A stretch of 64,000 bases of DNA, from positions 36,521,109 through 36,585,108 of the forward strand of contig NC_087070.1 in NCBI RefSeq assembly GCF_963678635.1. The letters are read 5' to 3'. Positions 43,275 to 53,838 of the stretch are shown in pieces. The translations under genes and the position numbers were made by a program. Origin of the DNA: Symsagittifera roscoffensis (Eukaryota > Xenacoelomorpha > Acoela > Convolutidae). The notes below the pieces were generated by a model. The model was not told where the DNA came from. It searched no databases and was given only the letters and a program-made list of their open reading frames with translations. How positions within the stretch are numbered: position 1 is the stretch's first letter; each line of letters opens with the position of its first letter.

Positions 43275-46005
43275 TCAATATCCCATCTCTTCCTCCTGTG
43301 ACACTGACTCTGCACTTTCAGTTTCTGTGTCTTGCAACACATCGTTAGCTATCCTGACGCTGTTGGAAGCAGTCCTCCAACACTTCTGCTCTTCTTCTCT
43401 CTGGTTGCAACAAGGTAGGGGATCCACGTTAGATTCTCTGTTTCGGCAGAAGCTGTTGTGGAGACACAACGTCACGTTTCTCTCCAAATCTTCCTTCAAC
43501 ATCTCTTCCTTCTCCTTTCCACTACGTTGACTCGTCCTGGAAATTCTCTTTACAGCGGTGGTCACTGCATTCCGATGAGTCACGGAGGCTCGCTTGAAAG
43601 CTCCTGCTGATATTCACTGTACACTCTGCCGTGCTTCGACATATGCTTCTTAGCATATTCGTACAACCATGCAGTCATGTTAGCTCTGAACCATGGCATC
43701 AATCGTCTCCTTGCCCATATCTTCTTCACTTCCATCGGAATGTTTAAAATCTTGCACATTGTCTCAAAAAGATCTAGATCTTTCAGACAATCAAATTTCC
43801 GCAACTGTTCTCTCGTTGGCGCTTCCTGTCTATTGTTCTTTCTTACATGTGCTTCCAGCCATCGTATCGCCATCATAACTCCCACTGTCACTATTGTTAT
43901 GGGCTGTGATGAGTCTGGTAAACCCATGGAGAGCAAGCTCTCCAGAGTCCCAGATCAACACCAGATTACTACGCTTGGGATACCACCAGGTCTGCAGCAA
44001 GCAATGGCAGGGAAACTCGTCATGGGTCAACATGATGCTCCTCCAATTACGTTTTCCCGAAGCTTCCAGTAATGGTTCCACTTCCATCATCACTCGGTGG
44101 ATTTCATCCTTCTCGTCTACTGTATTGTAATCTGTAACAGTTGATCCTCTCTGTTTCTGTCTCTCATGAACTTCCTTCCCAGTATCAATTCCAACTCTTC
44201 CTTTGTTCTCTCTGGAACTGCTGAAAACATCTTACGTAGCAACTCGTAAGATTTTTCGGACATTCTTGTTAGTCTCGCACATTTTAGCACTGAGAAGGCT
44301 TGATCCACGATCGTTCTCGTACTCTTTACATCCACAGCTACGAAATGCACCGGGTATCTGCTCTTGCACATTGGAGCCAATGTCGAGCCCACCAAATATC
44401 GTGCTCCTGATGGTCTACAATAAGCCTCACTGTGTCTGATGTTCATTTCCGCCTCGATCGCTTCCCTTCATTTTCCTATTTGTTTCTGCTCGGTTTGCAG
44501 AACTCCTGGGAATACTTCAACACTGATGGCTGTGACCATCTCATGTTTCTGTTCTAGATTCAATAGTAACTCTAAAGAACCAAACATGCTGTAGAATCCT
44601 AGTGCAGTCACTAGATTCACCTCGGTTCCTCCATGGCAATCTGCGATCAGTTCCGTTTCCGTCCTTGCCTTCATCACGACATTCCCAAACAATATCGTCA
44701 ATTGCTTGTGTTGTCTCTCTAGGGTCTTTACGCAGTCCAGACCTCCACAAACGTGATCTTCCGGTCCACAGACTTCCGCCAGACAGCTACCAGGTTTGAC
44801 CCAGTCTTCTGGTCCCCAGCCAGGCAACTCCACTTTATCTTCCCCGTTGCTCCTAGAGGCTGTTGTCATCACATTATATATGATGTTCAGGTCACGCAGG
44901 TTACAGTCTGCATTCAGCTCCCTGTGCACGTCTTGTGTCGCCCGTATTATCGAGTCAGCGTTGGGACTAGGACACCTTGATGGCCTCATCAATTCCCACA
45001 CTACCATCAGGCTCGTCCTCAGTAATTCATCTGAGAATCTCAACCCAAATTCCACTTTTTTGTCGGATTTAGTACGGAAGGTGCAGTCACCTCTTCTTCC
45101 AAGACCAGTCCCAATCTGATCTGAGGATTGGTAGCGCTCTTAATCGATACAATTATCGACGTCCAGAATCTTAGCAACACTGCCTGCTCATAATCGAAGA
45201 AGCAATCACGTATGTCTTCACTCAGGAAAGGGTTGTACGCTATCCCTATGATTCCGGATACGTAGCTGTACGACTTCTTCTTGATCGGTCCACAGTACTC
45301 ACTGGATTTCGGAAGTGCCCCCATAGACTCTTTAGTGAGTCTCAGCTCCTTGTTTGAAAATCTCCTGATTTCGTCTATCTTCCTCATGGGCTCTAACTCC
45401 TCGGGTTCTTTCATATTCACCCTCATCGGTTTGCTTTGCTGCATATCCAGCAGTGCTAGCAAGAGTAAGGCTTTCGCTCGCTCATCGCCCTCCTTCAGCG
45501 TCTTGACACAGGTGTTCAATGCAGGTACTGAAATCTGTTCTATCATGAATCGAATGAAACAGAGAGCGTCTCTCCGCTTCGCACACGCTACTGCTGCTCC
45601 CTCTTGGATTATCAGATCCCTCAGGTTCGTCATAAGGAAAACCTTCTCTTCTTTTGACCTCTTCCTTTCTTCTGAATCATATTCTTCGCGAGTCAGTCCC
45701 ATCATGCATCAGGCAAACCTCAGTTGTAACTCGGTTCTCACGTAAGGTACTGCCATGAGAGCGTGTATTCTTGGCGCAGTCCTCATCTCTTCTTCGAAGT
45801 ACCGTAACACCACTGCTTTCCATGGAAGGCTCACTAACTGCTCCATCGTTTCTGCCTGTATCTCGGACAATGCTAGAGTCCCGTAAGCCTTCTGCTTGAG
45901 GTTGGTGCCTCGCAACATCGTTTCCAGATATCCTTCCATGGTCTTTTCGTCTTCCAGGGCCATCAAATACCCTCTAGCCGAGTTTCGGTGTTCTAACATC
46001 TCCAT
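43275..46005 (-). pseudogene. Accessory region III of the giant element, unrecognised proteins
   Basis: Six closely spaced or slightly overlapping minus-strand frames (45709-46005, 45040-45705, 44468-45055, 44117-44446, 43580-43936, 43275-43583). The products are alpha-helical and charged in character, with blocks such as FSNKELRLTKESMGALPKSS, CVKTLKEGDERAKALLLLAL and CKILNIPMEVKKIWARRRLM. I recognise no domain. Leu/Met-rich amphipathic stretches could be structural, capsid-like helices, but this is a guess. The last frame (43275-43583) is Arg/Glu-rich and acidic at its end, and precedes the expected 3' LTR. Confidence 0.55.
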
Positions 46006-47873
46006 GTATCCACCAGTGCTACCAACGCTACATCGGTCAACATTCTGTTCGTACCAGGTAATTGATAATCACCTTGTCCCAAATCCATGGCTTCTTCGAC
46101 TCGTTTTCGTTTCGCTGAATTGACAGCTTTCATCGATATCTCCGAATCCACCTTCGTCTTTCCTATTCTCCTCGGCATCACTCTACTGCCTAGCTTCATT
46201 TTCATCTCGTTGATCTTATCAATCACCAAGTTCGACCGCATCGTTCCTTTCCTGGTTCTTGACAGATACACCACCTCTCCTTTATCGTCCTGCGGTGTCA
46301 TCTTGATGGGAGAGTTCGCTTCACTTTCATCAGTGGCTGAGTCAATCAACAACTCACTCAATCTCCCTTTACACTCATCAAGCTTGTCAAGGACTTCCCG
46401 CATCAACGGTCGGTTGAGACCTGTTTTCAAAATGGACTGGGTCCCATAGCTCTGGACTACTGTCCAGACTTCTTCCATGAACGCCACTCTGTCCAATTTA
46501 CATCCCGTCCTATTCTCATGGTCTCGGTGATGTACTTCCCACTCCTCTTCGGGCAACGTTCCCAAGAAAGGTACTCTGGCTGAGCCCTCTATTCTTCTAC
46601 TTCTAGGCGATTCCATGAGATTTTTTTGTCCGTTATTTTTTGAATTGCCAGGAGAGCTGCTCTCCGGCAAATTCCGTTTCATTTCTGTAAAGGCTGTCGG
46701 AGGCTCCAGTGTCGAAACGCCTTCATCCGCTGGCTCAGTCGTCTCCAACGTATCCGCGTTCTTCTCAAGGTCACTGAAGATATTGAAATCCAGGCTGGAT
46801 ACTCCTCCTGTTGATGCCCTGTCGTCTTCCCCACCAGCTTGACTTGCATCTTGTTGCATGGGTTCTTCGGCTTGACGGCTTCCTCGCTGTCCGTCGTCTC
46901 CTTCCGACATATCCTTCTTTGAGCTCGAGGGTCCTTGCTTATCATTGTCGGTTCCTTCCGGAAACTTCGGTATGATCAATGTACCTGCCGATCTATCTTT
47001 CTCTTCTCCATGGACCATTTTGATTTCCTCGCAGCCGAAGGGTGCTAGGAAGATTCTCGCCTGCAGTGTTCCTCCCACTTTCAATTTCGATTTCACTCTA
47101 GTCAGGTTCAAGGAGGCCTCGGGCAGTTCGGTCCTGCCTCTCATCTTCATAGGAGCTAAGTGTAATCCCGCCCATTCTTCGTCAAATCTTCCAGGCTTGG
47201 GAGTCGCGGCGTTGCTTATTCGCCTTCTCGTCGCTTGATCCGTATATGCAAATCGTGTGTATTGTAACACGGCTGCATTTCTCCCTACAAAGTATGGATC
47301 CATCGTTCCCTTGAAATTCCCTATTCTCCTTTCATTGGTTTCAAATGCTCTCAACCTAGGAGTTTGTACCACAGAGAATGCTCCGAGCAACATCCTTCTT
47401 ATCAGAGGGAATTCGGGGATTTCTTCCGGCAGCTTCTCATAATCACCCCAATCCTTCGTCTCTTCTCTCACCTTGTGATATGCTGCAACGAGACGAGGCA
47501 CTCTGGTTATCTCACCATTTGTTTTATCATAGGGTCTCAGATTCCAAAGCTTCGGAAACACCTCGATGTGTCCTCTTTCTACTTCTCCCGTGCGATCACG
47601 GAAGTGGTCGTCAAAGTTGATGACTGTCATCTCTGGCTCTGATATTTTCGCAAATAACAGATCTTCACTCATGAGCTCCCGCAAGGTGTGCTGCTCACAC
47701 CAGTTCAGTGCACTACCGTCCACTGCTGATATGAGGTTCAGGTGCAGTACCGACCTCTTATACGCCTCCACCTTAACGTCAGGGAACGCAAACGTGACTG
47801 CTGGTCCATATATCACTGTCACAAACTCCGTGGCTCCTCTGATCAATGCTAAGGGATCGGTTCTCATAGCCAA
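45993..47873 (-). CDS. Accessory 626-residue protein of the giant element, unrecognised
   Basis: A single long frame. Residues about 1-280 look globular (YGPAVTFAFPDVKVEAYKRS, SALNWCEQHTLRELMSEDLL, NFDDHFRDRTGEVERGHIEV, GTMDPYFVGRNAAVLQYTRF). Residues about 300-450 are acidic, Ser/Gly/Glu-rich and probably disordered (SSSKKDMSEGDDGQRGSRQA). A second small globular part follows (LPEEEWEVHHRDHENRTGCK and VWTVVQSYGTQSILKTGLNR). No membrane segment is seen. I know no homologous domain. The position after the SGNH proteins suggests it is part of one accessory polyprotein or gene set carried by the element. Confidence 0.6.
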   Translation of the reverse strand: MAMRTDPLALIRGATEFVTVIYGPAVTFAFPDVKVEAYKRSVLHLNLISAVDGSALNWCEQHTLRELMSEDLLFAKISEPEMTVINFDDHFRDRTGEVERGHIEVFPKLWNLRPYDKTNGEITRVPRLVAAYHKVREETKDWGDYEKLPEEIPEFPLIRRMLLGAFSVVQTPRLRAFETNERRIGNFKGTMDPYFVGRNAAVLQYTRFAYTDQATRRRISNAATPKPGRFDEEWAGLHLAPMKMRGRTELPEASLNLTRVKSKLKVGGTLQARIFLAPFGCEEIKMVHGEEKDRSAGTLIIPKFPEGTDNDKQGPSSSKKDMSEGDDGQRGSRQAEEPMQQDASQAGGEDDRASTGGVSSLDFNIFSDLEKNADTLETTEPADEGVSTLEPPTAFTEMKRNLPESSSPGNSKNNGQKNLMESPRSRRIEGSARVPFLGTLPEEEWEVHHRDHENRTGCKLDRVAFMEEVWTVVQSYGTQSILKTGLNRPLMREVLDKLDECKGRLSELLIDSATDESEANSPIKMTPQDDKGEVVYLSRTRKGTMRSNLVIDKINEMKMKLGSRVMPRRIGKTKVDSEISMKAVNSAKRKRVEEAMDLGQGDYQLPGTNRMLTDVALVALVDTWRC

Positions 47874-47885
47874 GCTCAGATAGGT

Positions 47886-50044
47886 TTACAGGGGCATGCC
47901 CCCAACATGTCGTCTAACATCTTCTTCTCTTTCAATAGTCTCGTCTTCTCCCGTTCCAAAGTGATTTTGTTGTAAGAGATATTGGATAAGAGTGTGTCTC
48001 AGGTCTCTTATCTTGTTCCACGAGTCCGTGGATTTCATCATATCCAAATTCTTCTCATCTGCTCTGGACAACGTGTCAATTTCATCAGTCCTCCCAAGTT
48101 TCCGTGGGTAATCGCAATCAGTGTTAGAAGCCCATCTGACCGCAGGTTCTGGATTCCTTCGGTGAGCAGCATCGCCGGTCCTTTCACGAAGCTCCCTGCT
48201 CCAAACGTCACGAACAAGGCTAGTAGTTCTACTATTGACACTTCCACTACTGCTTGGAGGAATTCCTTTATCAAATAATGAGAGACTTTCGGGTAGACTT
48301 TTGCCAAGAAGGACGCGGTCCATCCGGCTCCCAACCCTTCCAGCATGCTGTCCGTCCGTTCAAAGCCTTCCTGTTCCTTCACTTCCTGGGTCCAGGAAGT
48401 TTCCAGGGTAATCTGACACATTCTGTTCACAAATTCAGCGGTCTTTCCTCCAGCATTTTCCGCCAGGTTCACCTCCCTTAACAAGTAGGCATGGATCTTC
48501 GTGATCATCACAGGGCCTTGCTCAAAAGCATCTGTACCCAATGCTGCTACTCGAGGACTTAGGTGTAGCCACTGATTGGCTTCCGGTTTGGTTCTCAAAA
48601 CCATCGCCTCCAATTGAGCTCTAGTCTCTTGGGAATTTTTCCTTCTCGTGTTTTCACCTGTCACTTCCATTGCTCGGAACCATAAGTCGTTGGACATCGC
48701 TACGACCACTCGATGGTCGTCGTCTATTCCCGGTTTCAGTTTGAGCTGTCGACTGAAATTGGACAGTTCCAACCCCAGCACCTCGTCCAACACTAACATG
48801 TGCAGCGCATGGTCCTTGAATCCTCTCATCGCGTTCGAGATATCTGACCATACTGCAGGTAGTTCAGCCCTGAGTCGCCTCCGGTTCTCCATCTCTATCA
48901 TGCGATTTGGGGCTGATATGATCACATCATACTTCCCTTCCGAAAGCAAGGTCACGATCGCATACACGAATTTTAGTCCATCCGGGAGATATGCATACCC
49001 CGGAGACAACGCGAATACTACTCTCGGTGTCACCTTGGTGAACGACCCCTCCTTCGTCGCATCCACCACTTCACCCATCGACTCAAGGATATCCTTTATC
49101 GCTGGCCATACTGCATTTTCTGCCGTTGAAGGATCTCTGAGTCTGCTCAGAAAACCTCTACTGTGTAGATGGTCATTGATGCCAGCAAACACGATCGTAA
49201 TTGGGTTCATGTCCGTCTGTCTTTGTACCCCTATAGCCAGAGATACTGATTGCAGTAGGTCCAGATCAACCGCTGCCAACATTACGACGTTCGGCCAAAA
49301 CAGAGACTTGGAAGTATACACGAACTCTGAATTCGCTACTATCATGATCTTGGCCTTCCTCATTTCTGCTTTGTCATAGGCGGCGAAGATGGTCTCATCT
49401 TTCTTTATCGCTTTCAATCCGCCGTATCTTTGGACATCACCATCTTGACTCACTAGCTTTGGGTATGTTCTGTCTTTCACATGACTCGGGGGTGTCGCCA
49501 CCTGCTTGAACATCTTCACATGTTGTCCGATTGGCGCCCTTGCTACCAAGAATCTTCCAGGTCTCTCTTCTCGATTCCCTTCATCATGATTCAATCTCAC
49601 ATCCTGTAACGGTCTTGCGTTCACTGGTCCCATTGTGTTATTAGAGGGCAGTCCCTCTAGGTCAGCAAATCTCAAGACCGTCGTGGAACTGAAGTTTATG
49701 CTAGCGGCTATCAACCAGTCTACGCCCGTTATCGAGTACAGTCTGCTGACGGATAGCCTCGCTCCATTCAGCATCCTCCTTGCATCTTCGTTGAAGCTCA
49801 CCCTCTGGAGATCCAGCTTCATTAGTTCATCTTTGTATACATGACAGGGAGATGGTATGGGCCTTGACCACATCAACGAGCCTCTTCCCGGGCGTCTCTC
49901 CTCTCTACTGGTACTTGTCGTCTCCGATCTCGTGTCCGATCTAGACGTGCTGGCTGCCTCCTCGATTGGGTTAACAGTTCCTAGTCTTCTCCGAGGATGA
50001 ATGGTCCTCCTTACCGGTGCTTCTCCCAATCGATCTTCTCCCAA
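47886..50044 (-). CDS. Accessory 668-residue protein with SGNH-like GxND block
   Basis: A long frame, 48038-50044, overlapping the end of the SGNH ORF by ~34 bp. The N-terminal ~60 residues are Arg/Ser-rich. A block at residues about 282-300, PITIVFAGINDHLHSRGFLS, resembles block III (GxND) of SGNH/GDSL hydrolases, and the following PRVVFALSPGYAYLPDGLKF and KYDVIISAPNRMIEMENRRR blocks would suit a Rossmann-like SGNH fold. Near residues 595-627 is a hydrophobic stretch (VEVSIVELLALFVTFGAGSF) that could be a membrane segment or buried helix. A further open frame (47886-48323) overlaps the end. Catalytic activity cannot be judged by eye. Confidence 0.6.
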
Positions 50045-50946
50045 TCGCTGGAGCTCTGCTGTCTATAAGTCGTGACGGCCGGGACCGTCCCCAAGCGTGT
50101 TTCCAGGTTAGGAGGCACAAAGGTGGTAATCACCGTTTCGCTCGATGCTCCTTCTTCCCTCAGCACTCCTGTGTCAAAGAGTTCTACCTCCAACTCATCC
50201 AATCGCTCCTGGAAGACTCTGTTCAACCAAGCCTGTCCTTCTATACTATCGAAGTGGATGCCGTCTGTGGTCAGCCTGGCCTGATCCATCGCTCTCAACT
50301 CATGTTCGATGTCCATGAGGATCATCCTTCCGGCATTCCGACTTGCGATATTCCTCAAAATATTGTTCCATCTGACCACTCCTTCGTTGTGCCTTCTCCC
50401 TGCCACTGTCAAGCTTCTTGCATTCATAGGCACAGTGCAAACGGTCAGTACCGCCCAGTTGAACTTCTGCCAGAGAGTAGTAAACAAGCACACCATCATC
50501 GATTCCCATAGTGCTTCCTCCTCATCCGAACTTCTCGAGATGTTGTTCGTTCCAACCTGGATCATCACACTGGGGATCCTCCCTGGATTCATTAGTTCCA
50601 CCATCCGATATAACTGGGCTATAGTCGCTCCTCCGAAGGCCATCACCGTGGTGACCCAAGAGGTCCTCAAATTCGATAGTACTCTGACCAAGATGTCTCC
50701 CAGTGTCAGATGTGATGTCCCCAATGGCGGTTGCTGCAGGTTTACTGCCGGGTTCGAAGTCGCTCGATTGAAGCAAGCTCTCGGATCTGTCTCTGGAACT
50801 CCCGTGAAATTATATCTCAATTGATTGTTCTTTTGTATGTCTTTTACACTTGACACTTTCTTCGCTGGCATCTTCTGTATTCTTCTTTCCGGGGCCTTAG
50901 AGCTCCCCATTAGTGGCGTTACGTCACTTACTCCCTGTCTGATCAC
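50011..50946 (-). CDS. SGNH/GDSL-type hydrolase-like protein of the giant element
   Basis: 311 residues. After a basic N-terminal ~95 residues, an SGNH-hydrolase-like domain spans about 98-245: a VMAFGGATIAQLYRM block, IPSVMIQVGTNNISR (block III, GTNN at 132-135), AVLTVCTVPMN (block IV-like strand), HNEGVVRWNNILRNIA and TTDGIHFDSIEGQAWLN (block V, DGIH at 228-231, carrying the Asp-His pair). Such enzymes are esterases or lipases. SGNH domains are known as add-ons in some LINEs and in giant Penelope-type elements, but are unusual in Gypsy elements. The C-terminal 60 residues are Ser/Thr-rich. It overlaps the next ORF slightly. Confidence 0.8.
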   Translation of the reverse strand: MIRQGVSDVTPLMGSSKAPERRIQKMPAKKVSSVKDIQKNNQLRYNFTGVPETDPRACFNRATSNPAVNLQQPPLGTSHLTLGDILVRVLSNLRTSWVTTVMAFGGATIAQLYRMVELMNPGRIPSVMIQVGTNNISRSSDEEEALWESMMVCLFTTLWQKFNWAVLTVCTVPMNARSLTVAGRRHNEGVVRWNNILRNIASRNAGRMILMDIEHELRAMDQARLTTDGIHFDSIEGQAWLNRVFQERLDELEVELFDTGVLREEGASSETVITTFVPPNLETRLGTVPAVTTYRQQSSSDWEKIDWEKHR

Positions 50947-51878
50947 GGTCTGGGAGAGTCGTACTCTGCCCGTGTCATCGATCGTTCAATAGGGTGCAGT
51001 CACCCCGGAACCTGGCGCATTCTTGTTGGCGACCAGTCGTCCAGCTGTCTCTATCAGCTTCCTCGCCGTTTGTTCCACGACGGGGTCACCCAAGGTGTCA
51101 CTAGGGTCCGGGATTGTCACTCGATCTGTTGCTGTCGGGAGCCGTGTCTCCGTTGTCTGACTCATTTCTCGAGGCGTCAAGAGTTCCATCGGGGACTGCC
51201 CACGAGGAATACTCCTTGCAGGTATCGCTTTTCCACAGCCGTTGTCAACGCCACCCGTTCCTATCGCTCCTTGTAGTTCTGCCTCAAGCGCTCAATTTCA
51301 TGACCCTGCTTCTTGTTGCAGTCTTCGAACAATCTTTTCCACATATCTCTGTCGTCCTCCGCTATGAGCATGGTCTGAGTCACCTCGTCCAGCTCCTTTT
51401 TCGTTATTTCCAGCTCGTCCTTCCAAGATCTTGCATGGTTTGGTTCGTCTGAACCTTCTGTTCTGCTTTCGCTCTCTTTGGGCTTGGAGAGCATAGGCAT
51501 TTCACCTGGTTGGTAAGTCCTAGAACTTCCCAATCCAGGCTCATTCGCCAAGTCACTCCCTGAGAGAGCCCCGTTTCTCCACCTCATCACTCTCATGTTC
51601 GGGCGGTCTAGCACTCCCCTCTCTCCATATGCTGCCATCAACAGGACTTCCGTGGGGCGGTCCCCACGGTTGTCATGCCCCAAGATGTTGATCAGGGCGG
51701 TCAGCAACATGACTACCTCTGGGTCCTCCAGAGCAAAGTCTCGATCTATCAGCCGACGATAGATCGCATCTATCATCGGTCCTACAAATGCCTCTGCCAG
51801 TTCCATCAATTCATCCAAGTTGAAATTATCCATTCGTTCTTCAAGTTCGATTCGGTTTGATTCAAAGTTTTGACTCAA
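50947..51878 (-). CDS. Accessory N-terminal region: helical/coiled-coil protein, unrecognised
   Basis: The 51261-51878 frame (205 residues, ATG start) opens the accessory block. Residues 1-85 are helical and acidic (NLDELMELAEAFVGPMIDAI, DPEVVMLLTALINILGHDNR). A Pro/Ser/Gly-rich linker follows. Residues about 150-205 form a likely coiled coil (KDELEITKKELDEVTQTMLI, LFEDCNKKQGHEIERLRQNY). A helical N-domain plus coiled coil resembles some gag or ORF1-type multimerising proteins, but nothing is recognised. A small frame at 50986-51189 (Thr/Glu-rich) links it to the SGNH protein. Confidence 0.5.
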
Positions 51879-52231
51879 GTGAGCAATTAAATGATCAATC
51901 AGGATCTAGAAAAGAAGTCACGAATATCACACTTGTCAGTTTCACCTTACCAGATATCGTTAAAATTTACTTAAAACAGTCAGATAAGAAGATTTTTATC
52001 CTAAACTTATTAAAATCAATCGGTCTCTAAAATTTTGGAATTCGACCTAAGATTGGACAGTCCAAACTTTGGATCTATTCCTAAGATCGTCATTCAGTTG
52101 TTCATGGTCACTAACCCCTTCTTACCCAGGATCTTAATAACATAACACATAACATAACATAACACACATATCACACATATCGCACATTACATACAACTTA
52201 GTCGTTAGCCTAACACCCTCTCGCACGTCAC
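51879..52231. other. Spacer between gag-pol-macro and accessory block
   Basis: About 350 bp of AT-rich non-coding DNA, the only real gap in the 18-kb coding block. It contains an AACATAACAC-type simple repeat (about 52138-52190). As it precedes the first ATG of the accessory block it is the natural place for an internal promoter or splice acceptor for a second transcript; no specific site is proven. Confidence 0.5.
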
Positions 52232-52843
52232 TCAGCCTATACTTAAGTAATATTTCTTATGTAAATATACTTGTATATTAGTATCAGAGAATATCACGTG
52301 TACAAGCGCGTACAATTCCCGAGGATGCAGTCGTCCTCTGTTTGGATCGTACACTGGTAGCGAAAGCTCCTTCGCGTCCATTTCCACGAGGAAGTCCCTC
52401 AACCTCGTCAAGGACAAGACTAGGTTCTCTGGGTCCACTTGCTGCTTCTCCGTCGCCCTCGTCACCAAGAAGCATAGGTATTTTCCCGGTATCTGTGACG
52501 CCGCCGGAGGTAAGGCTGCTACGTTCCCTACTCCTGGTCGTTGCTTCCAAAGGAACTCTATGTTTTTATATTCTCTCTTAAAATCTGCCGCTAACGCTGT
52601 CCTAAAACTCATGTCTGCTGTGATTGCTATCGCACATGTTCTATTTGTGAGTATGAAATCACTGTCTGTCAGTTTTATGTTACTTGAATATTCATTCGGT
52701 AAGTTAAAATACGACTCAACTACCCTCCCTATGTCAGGTTTCTTAGGTTCTTCGCCTGTTTCTGCTTCTAAGTCTCCTGTTTCTCTTGCTACTCTTAATT
52801 TTTTTATTATCAAGTTTTCAGTGTGGGTAAGTCCTACCCCCAC
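52232..52843 (-). CDS. Macro-domain (ADP-ribose-binding/hydrolase-like) protein of the giant element
   Basis: 203 residues; the frame begins with GTG and overlaps the end of the preceding ORF by 10 bp, so true initiation is unclear (read-through, splicing or fusion with pol). Residues about 55-195 follow the TARG1/OARD1-type macro fold in order: CAIAITADMSFRTALAADFK (the 'aHCiSaDfrMGaGIAa.FK' block that lines the ADP-ribose pocket), RPGVGNVAALPP ('G.VavL'), KYLCFLVTRATEKQ ('ryifyLvTKe'), DPENLVLSLTRLRDFLVEMD ('tYenL..sLe.mr.h'), KELSLPVYDP and FSDTNIQVYLHKKY ('F.dtdI.vtVY'). Macro domains bind or remove ADP-ribose; in several RNA viruses they counter host PARP defence. It sits directly after the integrase GPF module. 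Enzymatic competence cannot be judged. Confidence 0.75.
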   Translation of the reverse strand: MGVGLTHTENLIIKKLRVARETGDLEAETGEEPKKPDIGRVVESYFNLPNEYSSNIKLTDSDFILTNRTCAIAITADMSFRTALAADFKREYKNIEFLWKQRPGVGNVAALPPAASQIPGKYLCFLVTRATEKQQVDPENLVLSLTRLRDFLVEMDAKELSLPVYDPNRGRLHPRELYALVHVIFSDTNIQVYLHKKYYLSIG

Positions 52844-53838
52844 ACCCGGACAAAAATATCCATCGACGTCCCCGTCGATCGCATACCGGGTATCAAGTCG
52901 AGATTAGAAGCTGGAATGAGTTGTTGTCCTTCCTGGGCAGCCCAGGAAGGATCATCTCGTTCGGTCTTGATGTATTTCATGCTTTCACGATCTACGTCTT
53001 GGATCGTGACGCTGGTCCCCTCTGGGTCCGAGGTCATTTCGTTCAGCCACTCTAAGACACGCAGGATCGTCAGGTCTTGTTCACATGACTGCTCTTGCTC
53101 GTCGTCGAATTCTACCTCGGGTTTCGACCGGTCGTCGACCCACTCATCGTCGTGATCATCGCCTATGTCAATGTCTTGTGACACTGTTATTTCTTCTAGA
53201 CCCACTACTTCTTCCACTATCTTCTTCAGATCTATCCTATCCACTACAAAGTCGTCACCGTAAGGATTATATTTCTTTCTTGGTCTTGTCCCGACCTTCT
53301 GACGACTCTGTATCGTGAACGGAAGATCCGGTTTCAAGTTCTTGGGAACCTCTATCTGTTCGGGATCCTGCCAATCCTCCTCTGCGTAGGGTAAGGTTTC
53401 ATCGTCCGCTTCGATCACCTCGTTTGGATCCAGGTCCAGCGGTGTATCCGTTCCTTCCTCCACGACTTCGTTTCCATCGTTCTTCTCCCTGGTGCCCTTT
53501 TCGTTGACCTCACAAGCAGGATTCATCATTAGATAATCCCCTTCTTCCATGTCTGCAGGTATACACCAGTCTTCTGTCGATGGATTGTGTGGCTTAGTGT
53601 TCTCGTAGCGGGCGGCTCGGCCAGTGCTCAGTCTATAAAAGCGTCCCTCCTGGTGCACTTCTGTAATCACGAAGGGTCCCCTCCACTTTTTTAGGAGCTT
53701 TTTTGTTCCTTTCGGTGGTATAACGTTCTGAAATACCCATACGTAATCTCCCCCCTTGTAAGCTTTTGCACCAGCTGCTTTCTTGTCGAATTTTTTCCTC
53801 TGCCCCTTGCCTGTGCTTGCTGAGTACTTTGCCTGCAT
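52834..53838 (-). pseudogene. Integrase GPF module and acidic tail of the giant element
   Basis: The frame starts in the integrase C-terminal region: YKGGDYVWVFQNVIPPKGTK, KLLKKWRGPFVITEVHQEGR and FYRLSTGRAARYENTKPHN, the GPY/F module. Then follow ~200 residues of very acidic, probably disordered sequence (NEVIEADDETLPYAEEDWQD, DIDIGDDHDDEWVDDRSKPE), ending in a short block before the macro ORF. Acidic tails after the GPF module are unusual and could mediate chromatin or partner binding. Confidence 0.8.

Noticed and set aside
46087-49379. Plus-strand frames up to 243 codons
   Set aside because: Antisense shadows of the long accessory frames of the giant element.
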